A stretch of DNA of 64,000 nucleotides, taken from contig NZ_CP072800.1 of NCBI RefSeq assembly GCF_017901155.1, positions 1,577,283 to 1,641,282 of the forward strand. The letters are read 5' to 3'. Below the pieces are notes generated by a model that was given only the letters and a program-made list of their open reading frames with translations, had not been told where the DNA came from and ran no database searches. Position 1 is the stretch's first letter, and each line of letters opens with the position of its first letter. Positions 42,025-51,076 of the stretch are shown piece after piece. Made by a program: the position numbers and the translations under genes. The DNA is from Candidatus Thiothrix anitrata (GTDB lineage Bacteria; Pseudomonadota; Gammaproteobacteria; Thiotrichales; Thiotrichaceae).

Positions 42025-42453
42025 ATGAAAACATTCAGTGCAAAGCCGGCCGAGGTCAAACGCGACTGGTACGTCGTTGATGCCCAAGGCAAGCCGCTGG
42101 GCCGCCTGGCTACCGAAGTTGCCCGGCGTTTGCGTGGCAAGCACAAGCCAGAGTACACCCCTCACGTTGATACCGGTGATTACATCGTAATTATCAATGC
42201 CGATAAGGTTGCAGTCACTGGCAATAAAGCAAAAGATAAAGTTTATTACCATCACACCGGTTATATCGGTAACATGCGGGCGTTCACATTTGAAAAAATG
42301 CAGCAACGTGCTCCGGGGCGTGTTATTGAATTAGCGGTCAAAGGCATGTTGCCTAAGAACCCATTAGGTCGCGCTATGTATCGTAAATTGAAAGTTTACG
42401 CTGGCACTGAGCATAACCATCAAGCACAGCAGCCACAGGCGCTGGAATTCTAA
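42025..42453 (+). CDS. rplM: 50S ribosomal protein L13
   Basis: 142 aa, exact family length (uL13). [20 protein letters not shown] and [20 protein letters not shown] are signature regions, as is [20 protein letters not shown]. It forms the usual two-gene operon with rpsI, 14 bp downstream. In E. coli L13 represses its own leader; the ~70-nt leader here could do likewise. Confidence 0.98.
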   Translation: MKTFSAKPAEVKRDWYVVDAQGKPLGRLATEVARRLRGKHKPEYTPHVDTGDYIVIINADKVAVTGNKAKDKVYYHHTGYIGNMRAFTFEKMQQRAPGRVIELAVKGMLPKNPLGRAMYRKLKVYAGTEHNHQAQQPQALEF

Positions 42454-42467
42454 GGGTAGAAAAGATA

Positions 42468-42860
42468 ATGGCTGAAACACAATACTATGGTACTGGTCGC
42501 CGCAAATCCTCAAGTGCTCGCGTTTTCCTGCGTGCCGGTAGCGGTAACATTGTCGTTAACGGCAAACCACTGGATCAATTTTTTGGGCGTGAAACCGGCA
42601 GCATGATAGTGCGTCAGCCGTTGCACCTCGTGAATATGGTTGAGAAGTTTGACGCTTACATCACTGTTGAAGGCGGTGGTATTACAGGTCAAGCAGGTGC
42701 TATTCGTTTGGGTATTGCTCGTGCACTATTGAAGTACGATGAAACCATGCGTAGTAACTTGAAAGCTGAAGGCTTCCTCACACGTGACGCACGTGAAGTT
42801 GAACGTAAGAAGGTTGGCTTGCATAAAGCACGTCGTGCAACGCAGTTCTCTAAACGTTAA
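42468..42860 (+). CDS. rpsI: 30S ribosomal protein S9
   Basis: 130 aa (uS9): [20 protein letters not shown] at the start, [20 protein letters not shown] in the middle and the basic tail [17 protein letters not shown] whose last Arg reaches the P-site tRNA. It is followed by a terminator. Confidence 0.98.
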   Translation: MAETQYYGTGRRKSSSARVFLRAGSGNIVVNGKPLDQFFGRETGSMIVRQPLHLVNMVEKFDAYITVEGGGITGQAGAIRLGIARALLKYDETMRSNLKAEGFLTRDAREVERKKVGLHKARRATQFSKR

Positions 42861-42882
42861 TCACGTTTTCGATCTGTCGATA

Positions 42883-42921
42883 CGAAAAAGGCCGCACAGG
42901 GCAACTTGTGCGGCCTTTTCG
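42883..42921 (+). terminator. Terminator of rplM-rpsI
   Basis: AAAAGGCCGCACA pairs with TGTGCGGCCTTTT over an 8-nt loop; works on both strands. Confidence 0.9.
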
Positions 42922-42971
42922 TTCTGGGGTGTTTTGCTGTCCGTTTTGAGAGCTTGCTATTTTTTAGACAT

Positions 42972-43008
42972 AAAAAAAAGCCCAAGTGGTTAAACTTGAG
43001 CTTTTTTA
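42972..43008 (-). terminator. Terminator facing the tRNA-Thr remnant
   Basis: AAGCCCAAGT and ACTTGAGCTT pair imperfectly, with A and T runs outside. It is probably the original terminator of the minus-strand tRNA-Thr gene. Nothing else is seen in 42861-43037. Confidence 0.7.
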
Positions 43009-43037
43009 TTACTTTAGGCTATTGCCAAAGTAAGAAT

Positions 43038-43087
43038 TGGTGCCGGCACCACGAATCGAACGCGGGACCTACTGATTACAAGTCAGT
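43038..43087 (-). pseudogene. 3' remnant of tRNA-Thr(TGT): ICE attachment site
   Basis: From the anticodon stem to CCA this matches tRNA-Thr(TGT): ACTGACTTGTAATCAGT, then the T arm and acceptor TGCCGGC-A-CCA. The 5' half (acceptor, D arm) is absent and replaced by unrelated DNA leading into parA. This is the junction left when an element inserts inside a tRNA gene. Confidence 0.85.
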
Positions 43088-43156
43088 GCGATAAAACTAT
43101 AACCCGTAACTGCGGATAGCTACCTCCTTAAGAATTTATTCTTCAGGAGCGCAATC

Positions 43157-43939
43157 ATGATATTGACGATTTGTTCAACCAAAGGCGGGGTTGGTAAAAC
43201 CACATTAACCGCCAATCTAGGCGGATTGCTATCAAGCCTTGGGTATCGCGTGCTACTGGTGGATGCTGATGTGCAACCAGCACTATCGAGTTACTACGGG
43301 CTAAGTCATCGCTCTACAAGCGGGTTACGAAGCTTACTCATTGATACGGATATAATCAACACAATCAGCGTGACCGATGCTGGATGTGATTTAGTCTATT
43401 CAGATGATCCCGAAGGTAAGCTCCAAGATTGGGTGTTACACACACCAGATGGACGTACCCGCCTTAAGTATTTACTTGGCAAGCTGGTTCAATATGACTT
43501 TATCCTGATTGACACTCAGGGTGCTGTTGGCCCACTGCAAGATTCCGCTGTTCTGGCTGCTGATATACTACTCTCCCCGATTCCATCAGAAACCATGTCA
43601 GCTCGTGAGTTTGCTCGTGGCACATTGGGCATGTTGCGGCGACTGATGCCAATGACTCATTTCAGTACCCTGACCATCCCCCCGCTATTTGGTGTTTTGT
43701 ATCGTGTGGATCGCACACGCGATGCGGCTAGTGTGTCCAAAGAGGTGCGTGATGAGATAGGTGGTGATGGTTCTGGCATCACCATCATGGAATCCACTGT
43801 ATCTGCCTCAGTTGCGTGGCGCGAGGCCGCGACCCTTAGCGTACCAGTCCATACTATCACCAAATACCCAATGGCTAAATTACAGCTAATGGCGATCATC
43901 GCCGAGTTAGGGTTGATGGAGGCAAAGCCATGCCCGTAA
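43157..43939 (+). CDS. parA: ParA-family partition ATPase of the ICE
   Basis: 260 aa with deviant Walker A STKGGVGKTT (Lys-Gly-Gly), VLLVDADVQPALSSYYGL and LIDTQGAVGPLQDSAVLAAD. It lacks an N-terminal HTH, so it relies on a ParB-type partner, encoded five genes on. It is the first gene from the left att site, behind AGGAG. It would partition the excised circle. Confidence 0.92.
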   Translation: MILTICSTKGGVGKTTLTANLGGLLSSLGYRVLLVDADVQPALSSYYGLSHRSTSGLRSLLIDTDIINTISVTDAGCDLVYSDDPEGKLQDWVLHTPDGRTRLKYLLGKLVQYDFILIDTQGAVGPLQDSAVLAADILLSPIPSETMSAREFARGTLGMLRRLMPMTHFSTLTIPPLFGVLYRVDRTRDAASVSKEVRDEIGGDGSGITIMESTVSASVAWREAATLSVPVHTITKYPMAKLQLMAIIAELGLMEAKPCP

Positions 43940-44181
43940 AAAAAACTGCCAAACCAAAACCACTTGACTGGTTAGCCGAACAGGCATGTGCCGTGCTGGC
44001 AGAATCATGCGGCAAAGATTATGCCGACGCAAAACGCCACCGTTTAGCAGGTGAGCCGCGCTTCAAAGTGCTGGTGTGGTTAAACGAGCTTGATTCTAAA
44101 AACTTAATCGCACTTGCCACCCGCTTAAATATCCCTGCCGCCGATCTGGATATAACTCGCCGTACAGTGAGGTCGTTGTAA
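43930..44181 (+). CDS. Hypothetical ICE protein (83 aa)
   Basis: Basic N-terminus MPVKKTAKPKPLDWLAEQA, then helical (FKVLVWLNELDSKNLIALAT) with a terminal RRTVRSL. It overlaps parA by 10 bp. Not recognised; possibly a small DNA- or ParA-binding protein. Confidence 0.75.
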   Translation: MPVKKTAKPKPLDWLAEQACAVLAESCGKDYADAKRHRLAGEPRFKVLVWLNELDSKNLIALATRLNIPAADLDITRRTVRSL

Positions 44182-44642
44182 TGCAGCAAGAACAACCAGT
44201 AAATATCAAGTTACTACAAGCCTTGTCAGATTTGCACAATTTATTGGGCAGGTTAGAAACCAGTGCCAGCTTTGCCCGTTCCGAGGTTAAAGATAATCGT
44301 CCAGAAGTGGCATGGTTTTATCTATCTGCCATATCCAGCGGAGTTGAAAAAATAACTCACGAATTACCTCTGATGATGCAGGCCATGCGTGCGATGAACG
44401 ATCAAAGTGGTGGATTAGTAGGAGGTATGATCACCACATACACGGACTTAAACGGCAATGACGTTACTGTTTATAACCTGCAATGGCTGGAAAATGCACG
44501 CTATTTTAAACCATCCGACCCCGCAGATGCCGCCGCTGGTGAATGGCTGCCATGTAGCCTTTACCACATTGGTACTGATGAAGATGGTGATGACCTCACT
44601 ATTTGGTTGAATGGCGATATGCAAGAGGTGAAAGCATCGTGA
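44181..44642 (+). CDS. Hypothetical ICE protein (153 aa)
   Basis: Acidic cytosolic protein: helical first half (LLQALSDLHNLLGRLETSAS), acidic beta-rich second half (TTYTDLNGNDVTVYNLQWLE, then GDDLTIWLNGD). TAATG overlap with the previous gene and GTGA with the next. No family recognised. Confidence 0.75.
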   Translation: MQQEQPVNIKLLQALSDLHNLLGRLETSASFARSEVKDNRPEVAWFYLSAISSGVEKITHELPLMMQAMRAMNDQSGGLVGGMITTYTDLNGNDVTVYNLQWLENARYFKPSDPADAAAGEWLPCSLYHIGTDEDGDDLTIWLNGDMQEVKAS

Positions 44643-44971
44643 GTAAAAACAAGCAATGCGCATCATGCTCATATATAGCTCAGGATGAGAATCGTGAGGG
44701 TTGGTGCGAATTACACCAGACTTCAACAACCGTAACTGAGTGGTGTCCTGATTATCACCAGAAAAAAACCAGAAAAAAACCACCTGTCATTCGACTGACA
44801 AAGAAGCAAAAGGCCGATCTGGATTCGTTATTGAAGGGCATGACTTTGGCAGGAGCAATGGCGTTAGCGGTCAAGGACGAAGGAAAGTTTCAAGCTTTGT
44901 GTGACCGTCAGCAAGCCATTATTCATGCACTCAAGGTGTTAGGTATCGAAATGGAAGCGGGGGATGTATGA
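44639..44971 (+). CDS. Hypothetical ICE protein with N-terminal zinc-ribbon-like cysteines
   Basis: 110 aa from the GTG at 44639. Four Cys (CASCSYIAQ, EGWCEL, TEWCPDY) near the N-terminus could bind zinc or a cluster; a basic linker KKTRKKPPVIRLTKKQK follows, then a helical end. Function unknown. Confidence 0.7.
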   Translation: MSKNKQCASCSYIAQDENREGWCELHQTSTTVTEWCPDYHQKKTRKKPPVIRLTKKQKADLDSLLKGMTLAGAMALAVKDEGKFQALCDRQQAIIHALKVLGIEMEAGDV

Positions 44972-45303
44972 GCGAAGAGAATAGGCTAACACCATATCCC
45001 CTGCGTATTGATCCAGAGCTACGTGCAGAGCTAGAAGCTGCTGCTAAAAACGCTGGACGATCACTTCAGTCTGAAATTTCGCGGCGGCTGTATGCCAGTT
45101 TAAGACCCAACACTGAATCACTGTTTGATAGTAATAATGGGGATGCTGATGTGATTTACAGGATTGCCAACGATGTCGTTAATCGGCGGTTACGATCTTT
45201 AGGTAATGAAATACAGCGATGGGCAGATAGCCCATTGAGTACCGAGAACAAGTTAGATAGCCGTAATCCGCATTCAGGAAAAAAGGATAAGGGGGAATCA
45301 TGA
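44968..45303 (+). CDS. Arc/MetJ-type ribbon-helix-helix DNA-binding protein
   Basis: 111 aa. The N-terminal ~50 residues (TPYPLRIDPELRAELEAAAK, then GRSLQSEISRRLYASL) fit the Arc repressor fold. It overlaps both neighbours by 4 bp (ATGA). Sitting between parA and parB, it may repress the partition operon or bind a centromere. Confidence 0.8.
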   Translation: MSEENRLTPYPLRIDPELRAELEAAAKNAGRSLQSEISRRLYASLRPNTESLFDSNNGDADVIYRIANDVVNRRLRSLGNEIQRWADSPLSTENKLDSRNPHSGKKDKGES

Positions 45304-47045
45304 GTTCAACTAAACCACAACGTCGTGGATTATTCGTGGATCATTTCGGCACGTCCGATGACGTTCCTGATTCCAGCGATCCTATTGGCATTACCAGTGT
45401 GGAGGTGGATGTCGACCGGATTAGCTTCTTTGATAAAAACCCGCGCCGCTCACCCAATGAGCGATATGAAGAAATCAAGGAATCAATTCGTGCATCTGGC
45501 TTAGATCATCCGTTACCAGTTAGTCGTCGCCCAACTGATCCACCGGGACATTACTTCATCTACAAGGGCGGTAACACGCGGTTACGCGCACTGAAAGAGT
45601 TGTGGGCAGAAACAAAAAATCCCGACTTCTTTAATATTCGCTGCGAGTTTCATCCATACAAGTCCGAAACCGACGCATTGATTTCTCACTTCCGAGAGAA
45701 TGACTTGCGTGACGACATGACATTTATTGATCGTGCATTGTCAATGCAAGAACTCAAGACAATGTTGGAGGCGGACTTAGGGGAGTCACTGTCGCAAAGA
45801 AAACTAGAGTCTGTGCTTAAACAAAGAGGTTTATCATCGGCCAATCAAGGCACAATTTCTCAACTTGAATATGCGGCTAATTTATATGCGGACATGCCCA
45901 ACGCCCTAAAGTCGGGCATTGGTGAACCGCAAATCCGAAAGTTACGCAAGCTTGAAAAAGCTGCGCGTCAAGTGTGGCAATTTCACTGTAATCCCGAAGG
46001 CTCAGAACAACAGTTCCGCACCGCCGTGTTTTTACCTGCACTTGCCAGTAGTGATTCGTCAAGCTGGACATACGATGCTGCTGAGTCAAAGGTAAAGGAT
46101 AAATTACTGGCGGTATTACCCATCGGGGTCAATCTCGGAGCGGTGAAATCTGACTTTAAGAAGGCGATGGATGGTAAAGAGTTGGCGGTGGAACCACCAC
46201 CAGAGCCAATACCAGTTCATAGAGAGCCTGCAACCGTAACGCCTCTCACGGCAACGCGCATACTCTCTCAATCTGCTGAGACACAGCCGCTCGTCGGGAG
46301 TTCTGAATCCGGTCAGCTTGAGCCTGCTTACGACCCATTAGACCAGTACGACTTACTGGGTGGTGGTTTAGATAGTGATGGTGTTCCTCATTATGCAAGC
46401 TGGCAGCCAAGCGACGACATTCGTATTGAGAATACTGGTGGGGATGTGCGTGAGGTCATTGTGGAAGGCAGTGGCAGATGGCTGGCAAAGTTAAAGCGGT
46501 TGCGGCAACGCAATTACGAAATTGCTTTGAATTTAGCGGCGGCTAGTCCTGTACCGGAGTCCTCACGATCAGTTATCGAGTTGGATAGAGGTTACGGCTT
46601 CTTTCTGACAGATGCTTTTGGTGTGGAGTACATGCCAGAGTTATTGGCTGTTGTCATCGGCGGAGAAGAATGCCATGCCGATAAACGCAGGAGTGCCAAT
46701 GCCCAGTACATGATAGCTGCTAACGTATGGTGGTTTTTAGCAGGCATGTGTGGGCTGTTGCCTGACCGCGATGAGCACTGGATAGGCGCACCGGATGAGA
46801 TAAAAAGAACCTTCATTAGTGATGGCAGTTATATTGGGAACGAAGAATATTTCCCGCAGATACATCCCATTATTACTGGGACAGAATACCTGAGAACGTT
46901 CTGGCTGACACTGCCCCCCGCGTATTTAGACAGCGTATTTGAAATGATCCGCAATACGGTAGCCATTATCGAATTGGTACAGGCTCACCGTGCAGAGACG
47001 AATGATGCAACGCCGTGGGAGATTGTCACCAATGAGCATTATTGA
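45300..47045 (+). CDS. parB: ParB-family partition protein of the ICE
   Basis: 581 aa. A ParB/Srx N-terminal domain at ~35-150 (ISFFDKNPRRSPNERYEEIK, DHPLPVSRRP, FIYKGGNTRLRALKEL) precedes a HTH-like region (LGESLSQRKLESVLKQRGLS). The CTPase/arginine motif normally GERRxRA appears here as GGNTRLRA. The long C-terminal part belongs to the ICE-type ParB only. The likely binding array is nearby (see the 47-bp repeats). Confidence 0.85.
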   Translation: MSSTKPQRRGLFVDHFGTSDDVPDSSDPIGITSVEVDVDRISFFDKNPRRSPNERYEEIKESIRASGLDHPLPVSRRPTDPPGHYFIYKGGNTRLRALKELWAETKNPDFFNIRCEFHPYKSETDALISHFRENDLRDDMTFIDRALSMQELKTMLEADLGESLSQRKLESVLKQRGLSSANQGTISQLEYAANLYADMPNALKSGIGEPQIRKLRKLEKAARQVWQFHCNPEGSEQQFRTAVFLPALASSDSSSWTYDAAESKVKDKLLAVLPIGVNLGAVKSDFKKAMDGKELAVEPPPEPIPVHREPATVTPLTATRILSQSAETQPLVGSSESGQLEPAYDPLDQYDLLGGGLDSDGVPHYASWQPSDDIRIENTGGDVREVIVEGSGRWLAKLKRLRQRNYEIALNLAAASPVPESSRSVIELDRGYGFFLTDAFGVEYMPELLAVVIGGEECHADKRRSANAQYMIAANVWWFLAGMCGLLPDRDEHWIGAPDEIKRTFISDGSYIGNEEYFPQIHPIITGTEYLRTFWLTLPPAYLDSVFEMIRNTVAIIELVQAHRAETNDATPWEIVTNEHY

Positions 47046-47592
47046 TGACGACGTAATGAGTCTTGAGGACATGGCTCAAGCTATGTTGAGTGAATCCCAG
47101 CACGCTATTTTGGCTAACAAACCAGAACCCTTGCGCGAGGCTGTTTATCGGCGTGTTGAAGCGTCATTACGGTTATCAGCACATTGGCACATGAAGGCTT
47201 GCTACGGTTCGGGTATTGATCCGGTTATTTTTGAGCGAGTATTAGCCAATGAGCAGCGCATACTGAATGCTCATGCTGCGCACCAACAGATGTTAACAGA
47301 CCTGATTAAAGGCGGCGCATCGTTTATGGTCATGCGTACCGTGTTGGGCATAAACAAAACAACGTTCAACCGGCTGCGCAAAGAATTAGAAATAAGCGAA
47401 TCGCCGAGCAAGTGCATTGATGACGCATTATCAGTCCGCATCTACCGAAAATGGGAGGCATTAGATCGCTCAATCTCGGCTGATGTGTTGTTACAACTGC
47501 ATGAGTTCAGCGGCATTTCGATAAGCGCGATCTGGAATTTATTGCAAGATTGGCAGCAAGTGAGCCTGAAAGCCGAAAACAGGAGGCGTTAG
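47032..47592 (+). CDS. DUF2857-family ICE protein
   Basis: 186 aa from MSIIDDDVMSLEDMAQAML; overlaps parB by 14 bp. It shows a helix-turn-helix-like stretch (SFMVMRTVLGINKTTFNRLR). Position between parB and the STY4528-type gene is typical of DUF2857, which may regulate replication. Function unproven. Confidence 0.65.
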   Translation: MSIIDDDVMSLEDMAQAMLSESQHAILANKPEPLREAVYRRVEASLRLSAHWHMKACYGSGIDPVIFERVLANEQRILNAHAAHQQMLTDLIKGGASFMVMRTVLGINKTTFNRLRKELEISESPSKCIDDALSVRIYRKWEALDRSISADVLLQLHEFSGISISAIWNLLQDWQQVSLKAENRRR

Positions 47593-48965
47593 TGTCACTA
47601 AACCAATACCTGCTTCAAATGATTGAGCGCAGCAAAGCAACACTGGAAACCAAAAGCACGAGCACCTCGCAGGATGGGTTACTGTTTCTAGGAAACCCGC
47701 AATTAGTGTTTCCACGCTTGCTGTTTGACGACCCGGTACTAGAGCCAGTGGATCGCAATGTATGGGCAGCGATCAAACTCCACGCGGCGGATGGTGACTC
47801 CGTTACCGCCTTCCCCACCTACGAAGAAATCATGTTACGTTGCAATATCGGCTCCAAGGCCACGGTATCCCGTAGCATTGCCATCTTGCGTGCGTGTCGC
47901 TGGTTAACCGTCTGCAAGGCACGCTTGAGGGATGCCAAGGGACGTGTCAGAGGCAATATCTATGCTCTGCATGATGAACCCTTGCAGTTAGCTGAAACAC
48001 TGGAACTGGACGATGCTTACCTAAGCTTTCTGCACGAAACCGCAGATCGCAAACAAAACCCACACCCACGGGTTATCGGTATTGCCGCCGCCGTGTTGCA
48101 GGGGATGAGCGCACAAGTGGTAGCAGGTATTGATATAACCGAACTCGAATCCCCGCTCTTGCGCCGCCAGCAAGCATCAGTATGGCGACAAGAGGCAGAC
48201 GATGAAGGCCGGTTTTTTGCCTTTACCAAGTCAGGCATTGAAAAAGTTAACAGCCGTGATTACCTAAAAGCAACCAAGCGCACCGAAGTACAGAAACTGT
48301 ACTTAGTCAATATTAGTGGCAAAGTACCAAGTACGGAAAATGTACTTAGTGATATTTCTGGTAAATCTGAGGGGGGTGAGTACAGAAACTGTACTGGGGT
48401 ACGGGGGGGTAGTACAGAAACTGTACTACGTAGTATTAGTAGTAGTAGTAATTATATATATAAAGATACTACTACTACCGTAACCGGGGTGAGTACAGAA
48501 ACTGTACTGGCATGGCCTGATAGCTTGCAGGGCAATAATCAAAGCTTGGTGGCGATGCAGCTCAGGAGCTTACCTGAATCTCATCATCAACCCGTTATTG
48601 ACGCATTAGGTGCAACCTTGGCGGCGATTGCCAAGGGTCATGCCAAGCCGTTGCGGTCGTTGCTGGCCTATACCCGTAAACTGTGTGAGTTGTCGTTGGC
48701 TGGTCAGTTGAATCCCATTGTTGCTATTGATGCACCAACTACCAAGCCGCTTGCTAATGCGGATTTCAGTCATCCGCCTGAAAACCCAACCACAACCATT
48801 CAGGCATTAAACAATCTGGATCATGACATTAGGTCGTTACAGCACCTGCAAAAAACTGAGCCAGAAAACTCCCCCCAGTGGATTCTCTTTAATGACCAAA
48901 TTGCAGCAAAAAAGGTTGAGTGGTATCGCTTGCGTGACACGTTGCCAACACCGGTAAGTGCTTAG
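47592..48965 (+). CDS. STY4528-family ICE replication protein with internal iterons
   Basis: 457 aa from the GTG at 47592 behind AGGAGG. The winged-helix region is PTYEEIMLRCNIGSKATVSR, RSIAILRACRWLTV, and ends ARLRDAKGRVRGNIYALHD, as in the STY4528 family tied to island replication. Codons ~235-305 are low-complexity and repeat STETVL because the DNA carries five AGTACAG-AAA-CTGTACT palindromes there. The sequence ends directly before the 47-bp repeat array. Confidence 0.75.
   Translation: MSLNQYLLQMIERSKATLETKSTSTSQDGLLFLGNPQLVFPRLLFDDPVLEPVDRNVWAAIKLHAADGDSVTAFPTYEEIMLRCNIGSKATVSRSIAILRACRWLTVCKARLRDAKGRVRGNIYALHDEPLQLAETLELDDAYLSFLHETADRKQNPHPRVIGIAAAVLQGMSAQVVAGIDITELESPLLRRQQASVWRQEADDEGRFFAFTKSGIEKVNSRDYLKATKRTEVQKLYLVNISGKVPSTENVLSDISGKSEGGEYRNCTGVRGGSTETVLRSISSSSNYIYKDTTTTVTGVSTETVLAWPDSLQGNNQSLVAMQLRSLPESHHQPVIDALGATLAAIAKGHAKPLRSLLAYTRKLCELSLAGQLNPIVAIDAPTTKPLANADFSHPPENPTTTIQALNNLDHDIRSLQHLQKTEPENSPQWILFNDQIAAKKVEWYRLRDTLPTPVSA
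48287..48508 (+). repeat. Five palindromic iterons inside the replication gene
   Basis: AGTACAGAAACTGTACT at 48287, 48379, 48411 and 48492, plus a degenerate copy at 48330. Between the last two lies TAGTAGTAGTA (48440-48450) paired with TACTACTACTA (48467-48477) around an A/T-only-like core. Together these look like initiator sites and an unwinding element. Confidence 0.75.
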
Positions 48966-48972
48966 GTGGCTC

Positions 48973-49550
48973 GGATTTTGGTTCAGGGGTGTTTCCTAGG
49001 GAAACACTTTCAGTGGGCAGGATTTTGGTTCAGGGGTGATTGGAGTCCAATCACTTTCAGTGGGCAGGATTTTGGTTCAGGGGTGATTGGAGTCCAATCA
49101 CTTTCAGTGGGCAGGATTTTGGTTCAGGGGTGATTGGAGTCCAATCACTTTCAGTGGGCAGGATTTTGGTTCAGGGGTGATTGGAGTCCAATCACTTTCA
49201 GTGGGCAGGATTTTGGTTCAGGGGTGATTGGAGTCCAATCACTTTCAGTGGGCAGGATTTTGGTTCAGGGGTGATTGGAGTCCAATCACTTTCAGTGGGC
49301 AGGATTTTGGTTCAGGGGTGATTGGAGTCCAATCACTTTCAGTGGGCAGGATTTTGGTTCAGGGGTGATTGGAGTCCAATCACTTTCAGTGGGCAGGATT
49401 TTGGTTCAGGGGTGATTGGAGTCCAATCACTTTCAGTGGGCAGGATTTTGGTTCAGGGGTGATTGGAGTCCAATCACTTTCAGTGGGCAGGATTTTGGTT
49501 CAGGGGTGATTGGAGTCCAATCACTTTCAGTGGGCAGGATTTTGGTTCAA
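48973..49550 (+). repeat. Array of twelve 47-bp tandem repeats with a palindrome in each
   Basis: The unit starts GGATTTTGGTTCAGGGG, then has a 19-bp palindrome, then CTTTCAGTGGGCA. Period is exactly 47 from 48973 to 49537. Units 2-12 carry GTGATTGGA-G-TCCAATCAC; unit 1 has GTGTTTCC-TAG-GGAAACAC instead, changed on both arms. A partial thirteenth unit ends the array. It fills the gap 48966-49568; there is no gene in it. Confidence 0.95.
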
Positions 49551-49568
49551 TAAACAGCGAGAAATGAC

Positions 49569-50441
49569 ATGGCAAAAACAAAAGCAGAGGTGAATGCGGA
49601 ACTCCAACGCCTCTTCAGTAGTAAAAAAACTAATGGGAATCCGGGTGATGTAGCTGCGGGGAGTCCATTGTGGGCAGCACCTACTTTGGCGGATGCACGC
49701 ACCGGACAGATCGGCGCATTGCGTGGTGAAGCCAGCGTAACGATTCATACCCGGCAGGCACAGCAGTTGTTGACTGGGCGCGAGGCTACGGATGGGCGTA
49801 ATGCTGTCATGGGGCTGATGCGATTCAGTAATTTCCTGACGCAGATTACAGCAGCAGCCAAGCAGGATGATCCGTGGGCGGATTGGCATCTGGTGCAGCT
49901 CGAAGAGGCATTGGTGGCAGGTGAGAAAAGCCTGAAACAGCAGCTTGAGAATCTTGAGCGTGTATTGAAAGGCAACAAGATGATGGATGTGCAGGTATCG
50001 GAATCGGTCAAGCCGATGAAGGTATCTGTTGGATTTGCATCCAGCTATTCCTACTGGGTGGCGCGGTTGATCGTGCAGTACGACGAAGTGGTGCGTGCTG
50101 TACTGACTGCCAAACATGTGGCGATGATTAGTCAGGAGGCTACCAATCAGTTGTTGAACGATGCGGCGGCAAATATCCGGCGCGTATTTGAATCAACGGC
50201 GCGGTATCGCTTCACCGGACTGACTCGTGAGGATGTGCTGGCGAACAATGCACGGATCGCTGAAGCAGAGAAGCGTTTAGACAGGAAGCTGGAACAAGTC
50301 CCCGCCGACATCTTGGATAAAACCAGACGTGCGAGTTATGCACCAGCGATTGTGGGTGCGGATCAGGGAGCATCTTTAGCACCAGCACCAGCACCCGTGA
50401 TCGGAGATATTGCAACAGCCGGTACTGGAGATGTGGTTTAG
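49569..50441 (+). CDS. PFL_4669-family integrating conjugative element protein
   Basis: 290 aa. GEASVTIHTRQAQQLLTGRE, LMRFSNFLTQITAAAKQDDP and SYSYWVARLIVQYDEVVRAV follow the TIGR03761 pattern. It is a conserved ICE core protein of unknown biochemical role, always near the replication/ssb/topB genes. It starts 19 bp after the repeat array, so the array lies in its 5' leader. The C-terminus is an Ala/Pro tail. Confidence 0.85.
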   Translation: MAKTKAEVNAELQRLFSSKKTNGNPGDVAAGSPLWAAPTLADARTGQIGALRGEASVTIHTRQAQQLLTGREATDGRNAVMGLMRFSNFLTQITAAAKQDDPWADWHLVQLEEALVAGEKSLKQQLENLERVLKGNKMMDVQVSESVKPMKVSVGFASSYSYWVARLIVQYDEVVRAVLTAKHVAMISQEATNQLLNDAAANIRRVFESTARYRFTGLTREDVLANNARIAEAEKRLDRKLEQVPADILDKTRRASYAPAIVGADQGASLAPAPAPVIGDIATAGTGDVV

Positions 50442-50584
50442 ATTGGTTAGCTGGGTGGTGTCTTTAGGACGTGGGTTATTTGGTTAGTGGGCTATTTAGT
50501 GCCGCCTAAAGGGCTTTTAAGGGTAAGGGAGAGTGGGACTTTCCCTCTTGAGAAGCTCAAGGTCGGGTGGAAGGTAAAGTGGCA

Positions 50585-51028
50585 ATGCAGCAGGAAGTGA
50601 CGATGGGATTGTACGGATTACCGTTTGAAGGGATTAAGGGCATTCGCAGCGAGATTGCCAGAGTACAGCAGCAGGAAGCGCAATGGATGGATGCGTTAAA
50701 TGCTTTGCAACAGGTGATGCGCACGACGTTTGGTTATCGCTTGCCGCTCACCCTGAGCCGCAGAAAGAACAAAGCCTATGCGCCGCTGATGTGGCGACAG
50801 GGAAAAACCAATCGTCGATTATACGGAGGTTTGGAGACACCGGAAGGGCAGGGGATTTTAAAGGCATTGCCACCGGAGCAGCAACGTGAACTGCTGAACA
50901 TTGAGTTCAAGCGGATACACCTGAATCATGTGGTGGGTTTGTTGCAGTATGAGATAGCGCGTTTAAAGCGGCTAGAGAGTGAATTTGAGGCGTGGCGTGA
51001 TTGGATGCGGGATGTGAACCAGCATTAA
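50585..51028 (+). CDS. DUF3158-like ICE protein
   Basis: 147 aa from the ATG at 50585, after GGAAGG; GTG codons at 50567 and 50579 are alternatives. Basic helical protein (GIKGIRSEIARVQQQEAQWM; FKRIHLNHVVGLLQYEIARL). Placement between PFL_4669 and ssb is that of DUF3158 in related ICEs; the family match by eye is modest. The gap before it (50442-50584) holds an imperfect AGGGA-AGT/ACT-TCCCT hairpin. Confidence 0.5.
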   Translation: MQQEVTMGLYGLPFEGIKGIRSEIARVQQQEAQWMDALNALQQVMRTTFGYRLPLTLSRRKNKAYAPLMWRQGKTNRRLYGGLETPEGQGILKALPPEQQRELLNIEFKRIHLNHVVGLLQYEIARLKRLESEFEAWRDWMRDVNQH

Positions 51029-51076
51029 AATGCGCCAGATTATTTTGATAATTTTTTGTTGATAGGGGATTAAGCA

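Noticed and set aside
43157-43939. The ParA at 43157 as the missing McdA for carboxysomes
   Set aside because: It sits in an ICE beside its own parB, 38 kb from the cso operon; it is an element partition gene.
48966-49568. Regular repeats resembling a CRISPR array
   Set aside because: The whole 47-bp unit repeats without variable spacers, and no cas genes are near; it is a tandem repeat.
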